From assembly GCA_009781855.1 (NCBI GenBank), contig WQUY01000013.1, forward strand, positions 1-49,963: a stretch of 49,963 bases of DNA, written 5' to 3'. Below, in pieces: positions 34,287 through 40,920 of the stretch. Origin of the DNA: Oscillospiraceae bacterium (GTDB lineage: Bacteria; Bacillota; Clostridia; Oscillospirales; Oscillospiraceae). Made by a program: the position numbers and the translations under genes. How positions within the stretch are numbered: position 1 is the first letter of the stretch; each line of letters starts with the position of its first letter. Under the pieces are notes generated by a model. That model ran no database searches. It was not told the DNA's origin and worked only from the letters and a program-made list of their open reading frames with translations.

Positions 34287-34473
34287 TGTCCAGCCGACAA
34301 ATCCTACACAGTTTGCAGATGAAACGTATCCGCAGGCCAGATAGTTGCTAAAAACCAACTGTAAGTTACCTTGACATACGAAGAAATATATGGAACAATT
34401 ATCTCTGTTTTATCATCTTCGTTTCAGCTCGTATTCATATCGCCTGGCTGGCATCAACTTTGGAGGATTTGTT

Positions 34474-35217
34474 ATGAGAAAACTATGCGCCAGACTTATG
34501 GCTATTACTATCGTTTTAACTATTGTGACAATGGCCGGGTCTTATATCTTTGCCGCTCATGTACCCGGACAAAATCACTCGGACTACGAAAATCCCTCTG
34601 CGCCTCACAATAGCTCGACAAATGCCTCTCCGGATGCGCTTCCATTTGTAGATGTATACGCGCATGATTGGTTTTTCAATCCGGTTGTTTGGGCATATGA
34701 GCATGGAATAATGAATGGAATCAACGCAACCCATTTTGCTCCTTCTGGTGATATGACCCGAGCTATGCTTGTAACTGTTCTGTGGCGCTATGCTGGTATG
34801 CCTGATGCCGACGCCCCTTCTTTTGACGATGTGCCTGATGGCCTTTGGTTTAGCACCGCTGTAGCCTGGGCCGCTGAAAACGGAATAGTTCACGGTCTTA
34901 ACGAGACTACTTTCGGGTTAAATGATCCCATTACCCGTGAGCAAATGTACACAATCCTTTTCCGCTACATGAATTTTGCCGGCCTTACCATCAATCTGGA
35001 CGAAGAAATGACCATTCTGGAATTTGCAGATGAAGATGAGATCAGCAGTTGGGCCTTGGATGCACTTTATTTCATGTTTGATGCTGGGGTCATGTTCACT
35101 CATGCTACAACCGACAATTACGCCAGACCGCGTGAACACGCATTTCGCGGAGAAATCGCCGGTGCAATGTTCTTTTTCGATAAATATTCTGAACCCCTAT
35201 CAATTATTTATGAGTGA
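34474..35217 (+). CDS. secreted S-layer homology (SLH) domain protein
   Basis: A 247-residue secreted protein. It starts with a signal peptide (RKLCARLMAITIVLTIVTMA). Three SLH-type modules follow (PFVDVYAHDWFFNPVVWAYE, FDDVPDGLWFSTAVAWAAEN, FADEDEISSWALDALYFMFD) with ITREQ-like motifs. It should bind secondary cell wall polymer. No further domain is present, so it is a stand-alone wall anchor or adaptor. GGAGG precedes the ATG at 34474; the earlier frame start at 34390 adds a non-signal tail and is rejected. Confidence 0.88.
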   Translation: MRKLCARLMAITIVLTIVTMAGSYIFAAHVPGQNHSDYENPSAPHNSSTNASPDALPFVDVYAHDWFFNPVVWAYEHGIMNGINATHFAPSGDMTRAMLVTVLWRYAGMPDADAPSFDDVPDGLWFSTAVAWAAENGIVHGLNETTFGLNDPITREQMYTILFRYMNFAGLTINLDEEMTILEFADEDEISSWALDALYFMFDAGVMFTHATTDNYARPREHAFRGEIAGAMFFFDKYSEPLSIIYE

Positions 35218-35230
35218 TGGTGAATAGTTT

Positions 35231-36649
35231 ATGCGCGCTTATCTGATGGTAGATTTTGGCAGCACCTATACAAAAGTCACAGCGGTAGATCTGGAACGGG
35301 AAATTCTGCTTGGAAGAGCACAATCCCCGACGACAATAGAAACCGACATCAACATAGGCCTGAAACAGGCGCTGAAAGAATTACTTGACAAATGCAATCT
35401 GCGTCATGAAGACATCAGCGGCAAATATGCTTGCAGCAGTGCTGCAGGTGGGCTGAAAATGGCGGCAGTCGGCCTTGTCCCGAATTTGACGCTAAAGGCT
35501 GCGAAAATGGCCGCTTTGGGTGCCGGGGCAAAGGTGATGTGTTCGTATGGTTATGAAATCGACAGTGATATTGCAAAAGAAATAGAAAGTAAGCAATGCG
35601 ATATTCTTATGCTTTGCGGCGGAACTGATGGCGGTAATAAAAATGTAATTTTGCACAATGCCGAAGTAATTGCCAATTCAAACATAAACTGCCCTATACT
35701 GGTCTGTGGCAATCGCAGTGCCGCTCGGAGGGTTAGAATTCTTCTGGAAGCCGGTGGAAAGAAAGTTTATTCTGCCGGAAATGTGCTGCCTGCAATCGAT
35801 TGCGTTGATGTTGCTCCGGCACAAGACCTGATAAGGGAAATTTTTATCACCCATATCATTCATGCAAAGGGTCTTGACAAGGCCAAGGCTCTATTCCAAA
35901 AGGATATTATCCCAACGCCTATGGCAACACTTAACGCCGCTACCCTTCTTGCCGACGGCACCAGCCGTGAGCGAGGGCTGGGCAGCTTGATGGTTGTTGA
36001 AGTTGGCGGTGCCACAACGAACATTCATTCTGTTTCAAACAATAATCCTGTCTCAAATCTAACGATACTTCGCGGACTTCCCGAACCCAGAGTCTCCAGA
36101 ACCGTTGAAGGCGATATGGGTATTCGCTACAATGCCCGGACTATTTTTGATTTCGAGGGCAGCGAAAAGCTTTCAGCAAGTGTGCTGGAGCTGGATAACT
36201 CCCTGTCCCCTGATCAGATAGACCCCGATTTTTATACAGAACGATTGGCTGAGAATGTGGAATATGTTCCGCAAAACGAAGCCGAGTTTATGATGGATCT
36301 GGCACTGGCCAAATCCTCTGTCAGCATCGCTGCCACACGTCACGCAGGCTATACCAAGACTGAATACACCGCCTCAGGCGAGGTGACTCTTCAGTATGGA
36401 AAAAATCTGCTTGATTGCCAAAATGTCTTGGGTACCGGCGGCATTTTCAAATATGGCAAACAGCCTGAAGCTGTTTTGGAAGCAGCACTTTTCAACTCGC
36501 AGTCACCTTGGAGCCTCAAGCCCAAAGCCCCTTCCGCCTTTATTGATGATGAATATATTCTATATGCTGTGGGACTTTTGGCACAAACGTTTCCAGACGA
36601 AGCTCTAAGAATTGCAAAAAAATATTTAAAAAAAGCACATCTGCGTTGA
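35231..36649 (+). CDS. glmL: GlmL/MutL-family ASKHA ATPase
   Basis: A 472-residue protein of the GlmL/MutL family, actin/Hsp70-like ATPases encoded next to coenzyme B12-dependent glutamate mutase or other aminomutases. Motifs include MVDFGSTYTKVTAVDL (phosphate 1), CSSAAGGLKMAAVGLVPNLT, ILMLCGGTDGGNK, and VVEVGGATTNIHSV (phosphate 2). No mutase subunit (MutS/MutE, GlmS) is next to it; instead TRAP-transporter genes follow 33 bases later. The ribosome site before ATG 35231 is weak. Its partner mutase may lie elsewhere, or the protein may have another client. Confidence 0.87.
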   Translation: MRAYLMVDFGSTYTKVTAVDLEREILLGRAQSPTTIETDINIGLKQALKELLDKCNLRHEDISGKYACSSAAGGLKMAAVGLVPNLTLKAAKMAALGAGAKVMCSYGYEIDSDIAKEIESKQCDILMLCGGTDGGNKNVILHNAEVIANSNINCPILVCGNRSAARRVRILLEAGGKKVYSAGNVLPAIDCVDVAPAQDLIREIFITHIIHAKGLDKAKALFQKDIIPTPMATLNAATLLADGTSRERGLGSLMVVEVGGATTNIHSVSNNNPVSNLTILRGLPEPRVSRTVEGDMGIRYNARTIFDFEGSEKLSASVLELDNSLSPDQIDPDFYTERLAENVEYVPQNEAEFMMDLALAKSSVSIAATRHAGYTKTEYTASGEVTLQYGKNLLDCQNVLGTGGIFKYGKQPEAVLEAALFNSQSPWSLKPKAPSAFIDDEYILYAVGLLAQTFPDEALRIAKKYLKKAHLR

Positions 36650-36682
36650 TTCGCACAAAAAACAGTTGTAAGGAGTAGCAAT

Positions 36683-37171
36683 ATGAGGACTGCAGTAAAA
36701 TCTGCAACAAAATGTGCCATCTGGATATCAGCAATACTGTTGGGATGTCTATTCTTATTGATGGTCATCGATCTTTTTTTGAGAAATGTTTTTCTGGTAT
36801 TTATCCCTGGTGTTTTTGACTTCACCCAAATTCTGCTTTCATTGATTATTTTTATGGCATTAGCATATGCACATGAAAAAAAGCAAGTGGTTTTTGACGC
36901 GATTTACAATATCTTTCCGCAAACCCTAAAGTGGGTCTTTTCGCTGATAAGCTCTATTTTCGTCCTTGCCATTGGTATTATCATTGGCAGGAGCCTTGTA
37001 CAGTTTGCCATAGTAAATCTTGATCAAGCTCAAACTCTAACACTTAGGATTCCACTCGCTCCTATCACATTGCTGGGCGCTGTTGGCATATTGCTGTTCT
37101 GTTTTTCCGTGGTCGGTGATTTGATTTTCATTATCAAAGATAGGGGGGTGCTTCGTTATGACTCCAATTGA
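36683..37171 (+). CDS. dctQ: TRAP transporter small permease subunit DctQ
   Basis: A 162-residue protein with four membrane segments and the family patterns RNVFLVFIPGVFDFTQILLS and ALAYAHEKKQVVFDAIY. It is the small subunit of a tripartite ATP-independent periplasmic transporter. AAGGAG precedes the ATG. Its end overlaps the dctM start by 14 bases. A substrate-binding DctP is not found in the window. Confidence 0.87.
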   Translation: MRTAVKSATKCAIWISAILLGCLFLLMVIDLFLRNVFLVFIPGVFDFTQILLSLIIFMALAYAHEKKQVVFDAIYNIFPQTLKWVFSLISSIFVLAIGIIIGRSLVQFAIVNLDQAQTLTLRIPLAPITLLGAVGILLFCFSVVGDLIFIIKDRGVLRYDSN

Positions 37172-38462
37172 AATAGGAATATTAGGAATCGTTGTTCTGG
37201 TCGTATTGCTTCTCATTCGTGTGCCGGTTGGCATATCGCTTATCATTGTTGCTGCAGGCGGAAGCATTTTGCTCACGCCAGGCGGGTTTAGTCCGGCGCT
37301 GACACAATTAGGCGGTCAAATTGCAGGTATAACACAAAATCAAAATTTAAGCGCCATCCCGTTGTTTGTGCTCATGGGTGTTTTCATCAACAAAACAAAT
37401 CTGGGGCGTGCGTTATTTGAGGTTCTTAACTACATCTTCGGCAAAGCTAAGGGTGGTAGCGCTATGGCTACCATAGGCTCCGGCGCATTTTATGCTACGG
37501 TTTGCGACAGTTCTGTTTCGGATGTCTCTAGTTTCTTAGACCAACCCACTGAGACAGGTAAGCGCAAGTCCATTGGTGGCTTTTATGCTGGGCTAAACAA
37601 AACGAGCGCCTCTCTGAGTCTGCTTATTCTGCCCGGTTCGGCTTTCATCATGTACGCATTTTTATCGGCAGAGCCGTTTGGTGCGGTGCTTCTATCAGGA
37701 GTTGCACCGGCTATAATCATCACAATATTGTTGATGCTCAAAGCTGCGCTTTTCGTGATGCTTAAACCCGAATTTGCATCCGCACCAGTTCAGGGCAAAA
37801 CACCGCTACCAACGGACGCTTTTAAGATTGTATGGGTCGTCCCAGTAATATTTATTCTCATTTTCGGCAGCATATTTTATGGGCTGATGACGCCTCCGGA
37901 AGCCGCTGCAATGGGCGCATTTCTTGTTTTGATTTTTCTATTGGCCACGCGCTCACTGAGTCTAAAAATCATCACCGAATCACTAATCAAAACTGCGGTA
38001 GTTTCAGGAAAGCTGTTTATACTTCTTATCGGCGGCAGCTTGTTCGGATTTTTCCTCAGAAGAAGCTTGATTGAGTTGTCACTGGTTAACTACTTCTTGT
38101 CACTTGATTTAGCACCTATTGTTATCATCATACTTTTCCTGATTGTTTATACTTTACTGGGCCTGATTTTGGATAAGTTGGCAATTCTTGTCATTATGAC
38201 ACCGATTACTTATCCCATCATCACTGCTATGGGCATGGATGGAATATGGTTCGGTGTTATGACCATGCTTATGCTTATGTCCGCTCAGATTGTCAACAAA
38301 GTTGGCAATGCCAACTTGCTCCCTATTTCATCAGAAGCTCCATCCGGGAACGCAACTGTAATCAGATTGCCATTTTTGCTGGTTATATTCGTATTTATTG
38401 TATTTGCAACATATTTTCCGGTTATTGCCACATTATTTCCGCGACTGATGTATGGATGGTAG
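37158..38462 (+). CDS. dctM: TRAP transporter large permease subunit DctM
   Basis: A 434-residue, 12-segment membrane protein of the DctM family. Visible conserved stretches are LRVPVG-type (LLIRVPVGISL) near the start, SAIPLFVLMGVFINKTNLGR, GGSAMATIGSGAFYATVCDS, and TPPEAAAMGAFLVLIFLLAT. It forms the ion-coupled channel with DctQ. GGGGGG eight bases before the ATG gives a strong site inside dctQ. Carboxylates or amino acids are typical substrates, but none can be assigned without DctP. Confidence 0.9.
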   Translation: MTPIEIGILGIVVLVVLLLIRVPVGISLIIVAAGGSILLTPGGFSPALTQLGGQIAGITQNQNLSAIPLFVLMGVFINKTNLGRALFEVLNYIFGKAKGGSAMATIGSGAFYATVCDSSVSDVSSFLDQPTETGKRKSIGGFYAGLNKTSASLSLLILPGSAFIMYAFLSAEPFGAVLLSGVAPAIIITILLMLKAALFVMLKPEFASAPVQGKTPLPTDAFKIVWVVPVIFILIFGSIFYGLMTPPEAAAMGAFLVLIFLLATRSLSLKIITESLIKTAVVSGKLFILLIGGSLFGFFLRRSLIELSLVNYFLSLDLAPIVIIILFLIVYTLLGLILDKLAILVIMTPITYPIITAMGMDGIWFGVMTMLMLMSAQIVNKVGNANLLPISSEAPSGNATVIRLPFLLVIFVFIVFATYFPVIATLFPRLMYGW

Positions 38463-38528
38463 ACTAGGGTGATGGTGGAAGTCTAAACAAATATAAAATC
38501 GATACTTTTCACCTGGGGGTGTTTAAAC

Positions 38529-39284
38529 GTGGTTTTAGATGATACATTGCGGGAGATTTATTCTCGGCAGATACTGATGAAAGAAATAGGCGTAGAAGGG
38601 CAACAGAAGCTAGCTGATGCCTCTGTGTTGGTCATAGGCTGCGGTGGGCTTGGCGCACCGACACTCAGTTATCTGGCCGCCATGGGCATAGGCCATTTGG
38701 GTTTTTGTGACTGTGATGTTGTTTCTCTCTCAAACATGAATCGGCAGTTGCTATTTTCCATGGATAATATGGATCAACCGAAAGCATCCCTTGCTGAAAA
38801 GCGGCTACTCGGGCTAAATCCAAAGCTTAAAACTTCTGTATATGATTGTGTCTTTGATGAACAGCTCGCGTCGCAATTGGTTCCACAATATGATATCGCT
38901 GTTGATTGTCTGGATAATTTTGACACCCGATTTATCCTCAATGATGCATGTGTCAATGCAAATAAGCCCTTTGTTCATGCGGGCATTGGTGAGTTCTATG
39001 GCCAGCTTATGACTATAACTCCGGGATTTGGCCCATGTTTGCGCTGTTTGTTCCCAAACAAGAAAAAAGAAGAAGGACCAAAAAAGCCCTTTGGTGTTGT
39101 TGGCTCGACCCCCGGTGTTTTGGGTTCAATGCAAGCATTAGAGGTTTTGAAGTTTCTGTTGGGTTTGCCTGTCGCCAATGATGGGTTGGTTGTTTATGAT
39201 GGCTTAAACCTAAGTATTGAGAAAATCGGAATCGAGCCAGCAGCGCATTGTATTTGCAGAACATTGTGCGATGGCCGCAGATGA
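38529..39284 (+). CDS. ThiF/MoeB/HesA-type E1-like adenylating enzyme
   Basis: A 251-residue enzyme that adenylates the C-terminal Gly of a ubiquitin-like sulfur carrier (ThiS or MoaD). The nucleotide motif VLVIGCGGLGAPTLSYLAAM, the RQLLFSMDNMDQPKA segment, the AVDCLDNFDTRFILNDAC stretch and Zn-type Cys pairs (CLRC and CICRTLC) are present. The start is GTG at 38529 after GGGGGTG. A likely partner is the ThiS/MoaD-like protein at 40711-40920, in the aldehyde oxidoreductase operon 1.4 kb away, which points to W/Mo-pterin or thiamin sulfur transfer. ThiF, MoeB and HesA cannot be separated by sequence alone. Confidence 0.88.
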   Translation: MVLDDTLREIYSRQILMKEIGVEGQQKLADASVLVIGCGGLGAPTLSYLAAMGIGHLGFCDCDVVSLSNMNRQLLFSMDNMDQPKASLAEKRLLGLNPKLKTSVYDCVFDEQLASQLVPQYDIAVDCLDNFDTRFILNDACVNANKPFVHAGIGEFYGQLMTITPGFGPCLRCLFPNKKKEEGPKKPFGVVGSTPGVLGSMQALEVLKFLLGLPVANDGLVVYDGLNLSIEKIGIEPAAHCICRTLCDGRR

Positions 39285-39400
39285 TGTGTACAGATTAGCG
39301 CTTGCCTCTGAATGTTTTGCTAAGAAAATCAGTGATTTTCATTCTGCGCCGTAATCTCGCACAAAATTCGTCATTACGTGTAATTTTTTCCAAATTTAAA

Positions 39401-39438
39401 ACCTCATCAAAACCCGATTGCTCAGGTTTTGATGAGGT
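39401..39438 (-). terminator. terminator of the perR-rubrerythrin transcript
   Basis: ACCTCATCAAAACC (39401-39414) and GGTTTTGATGAGGT (39425-39438) form a perfect 14-bp stem, followed on the minus strand by TTTAAATTT. It may also end the rightward ThiF transcript. Confidence 0.8.
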
Positions 39439-39476
39439 GCGTTGTGCTCGTATAGACATGAGTACACACTTTAGAA

Positions 39477-40019
39477 TTAGTAGTTTACTGCACGCAATTC
39501 AAAATACGCTTGCCCATGTCCGCATGTGGGACACATATTCGGTGCCTTTTCAAAATCGACAATATGTCCGCACTCACGGCAAATCCAAACCACTTTTTCT
39601 TTTTTCGCAAACACAGCGCTTTCTTCAACATTTTTCAGCAGCGTCAGATAGCGTTCTTCATGCTCTTTTTCTATATTGCCAACCATTTCAAAGAGCTTCG
39701 CAATCCTGTCAAATCCTTCTTCTTTCGCTTCTGTAGCCATGCGCTTGTACATTTCAGTCCACTCATCGTTTTCACCTGCGGCGGCGGCCTTTAGGTTCTC
39801 GGAAGTAGTTGGAATCTCGTCATTATGCAGGAGTTTAAACCACATTCTTGCATGGGACATTTCATTGTGTGCAGTTTCTTCAAATATGGCTGCAATTTGC
39901 TCATATCCCTCTGCTCTTGCCTTACACGCAAAGTAGCTGTACTTATTGCGTGCCTGACTTTCTCCCGCAAACGCTTCCATCAAATTCTTTTCTGTTTTTG
40001 TTCCTTTTAACTGTGCCAT
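39477..40019 (-). CDS. rbr: rubrerythrin
   Basis: A 180-residue non-heme di-iron peroxidase that removes hydrogen peroxide in anaerobes. The diiron domain has MEAFAGESQARNKYSYFACK and EETAHNEMSHARMW, then EKEHEERY; the C-terminal rubredoxin domain has CRECGHIVDF and CPTCGHGQAYFE for an Fe(Cys)4 site. Order (diiron first, rubredoxin last) is classical. It lies 59 bases downstream of perR with a PerR-box-like site between them. Confidence 0.95.
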   Translation of the reverse strand: MAQLKGTKTEKNLMEAFAGESQARNKYSYFACKARAEGYEQIAAIFEETAHNEMSHARMWFKLLHNDEIPTTSENLKAAAAGENDEWTEMYKRMATEAKEEGFDRIAKLFEMVGNIEKEHEERYLTLLKNVEESAVFAKKEKVVWICRECGHIVDFEKAPNMCPTCGHGQAYFELRAVNY

Positions 40020-40044
40020 TTTTTCTGTTTCCTTTCTTTAAACA

Positions 40045-40059
40045 TCTAAATAATTATAT
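40045..40059 (-). promoter_or_regulatory. PerR-box-like site before rubrerythrin
   Basis: TCTAAATAATTATAT is close to the PerR consensus TTATAATNATTATAA, about 10 of 14 positions, 26 bases upstream of the rubrerythrin start. Confidence 0.45.
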
Positions 40060-40078
40060 ATTTGCTGCTATTATGCAT

Positions 40079-40462
40079 TTACGCAGTTTTGCACTTTGAA
40101 CACACACCATGAAATGATAGGTTGTGGCTTGTGATATCAAATCCGTCTATATGTGAAAGCCGGTCGCAAATGTCGGAAAAGTCAGCTTCCACATCAAAGA
40201 TCTGCTTACACGATCCACAAATCAAATGATAATGTTCATGAAGGTTGTGGTCATAGTGTGTAGAGCGGCAGAGATTGCTTATGTCTAAAAGCGCTCCATC
40301 CTGAGCCATCTGGCTCAGATTTCTATATACCGTAGCTTTGCTTATAGTGGGGTGCTGTTCGATCACATATTCATACACTTGCTCGGCCGTTGCATGGATA
40401 TTGAGTGCCTTGACTGCGTTAAATATGAGCTGCCGCTGGAGTGTGTTTCTCTTTGTGTTCAT
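40079..40462 (-). CDS. perR: Fur-family peroxide regulator (PerR-like)
   Basis: A 127-residue Fur/PerR regulator with winged helix (ATAEQVYEYVIEQHPTISKA, TVYRNLSQMAQDGAL) and metal-binding dimerisation domain (HEHYHLICGSCKQIF, then CSKC). The two CxxC pairs form the structural zinc site. ATG 40462 gives the usual length; an in-frame TTG at 40474 has AAAGG upstream and is an alternative. Placement with rubrerythrin and a Fur/PerR-type box in its own promoter region suggests PerR rather than Fur or Zur. Confidence 0.88.
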   Translation of the reverse strand: MNTKRNTLQRQLIFNAVKALNIHATAEQVYEYVIEQHPTISKATVYRNLSQMAQDGALLDISNLCRSTHYDHNLHEHYHLICGSCKQIFDVEADFSDICDRLSHIDGFDITSHNLSFHGVCSKCKTA

Positions 40463-40500
40463 CTTTCTATGCAAAAACCTTTCTGATAATTGCCCCTAAT

Positions 40501-40515
40501 TGATAATCGTTATTA
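40501..40515 (-). promoter_or_regulatory. Fur/PerR-box-like site before perR
   Basis: TGATAATCGTTATTA is an inverted-repeat 7-1-7 site matching the TGATAAT-N-ATTATCA consensus at 12 of 14 arm positions. It lies 38 bases upstream of the regulator start and supports autoregulation. Confidence 0.6.
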
Positions 40516-40676
40516 TAAACTGTGTTCTTTTATTTGTCAACAAGAAAATACAGATACCATAGAAATATTCTTCTATCGCATCTGTTTTATTGACAGGTAA
40601 TACACAATATGGCACATATATGAGTTATGCTAAAAGCGCCGATGAAATACGAGATGTGATATTGGGAAATAAGTAG

Positions 40677-40707
40677 CATAAGCTGACGGGCATTCGGCTC
40701 CCGGAGC
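40677..40707. repeat. short palindromic repeat, copy C
   Basis: AAGCTGACGGGCATTCGGCT followed by CCCGGAGC lies just past the stop of the ThiS-like gene. It is a diverged copy of the motif at 20450 and 21995. TTATGCTA and TAGCATAA at 40625 and 40674 form a further inverted repeat next to it. Confidence 0.4.
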
Positions 40708-40710
40708 CTC

Positions 40711-40920
40711 CTACCCCCCACCAAAAATGTGAATCATTTCCACATTATCTCCGGAGGCAATCGCTGTATCCGGCCAGCGCTCTTCCTCGATAACTACACC
40801 ATTTACCTTCACTATAATATGGCTGAACTCATAGTTGTTTTCGGCCATCAGGCTGGTTACAGTCGCCCCTTCCCGGTATGGGTAGGGGCGATTGTTGAGT
40901 TGTATGCTCTGATTATTCAT
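40711..40920 (-). CDS. ThiS/MoaD-like sulfur carrier protein
   Basis: A 69-residue ubiquitin-fold protein ending in Gly-Gly-Gly, where the terminal Gly would be adenylated and thiocarboxylated by an E1-like enzyme. The sequence MNNQSIQLNNRPYPYREGAT and VKVNGVVIEEERWPDTAIAS fits ThiS. It overlaps the end of the aldehyde oxidoreductase gene by eight bases, so it is translationally coupled and likely serves pterin cofactor (molybdopterin-type dithiolene) synthesis for that enzyme, an inference from position. Confidence 0.88.
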   Translation of the reverse strand: MNNQSIQLNNRPYPYREGATVTSLMAENNYEFSHIIVKVNGVVIEEERWPDTAIASGDNVEMIHIFGGG

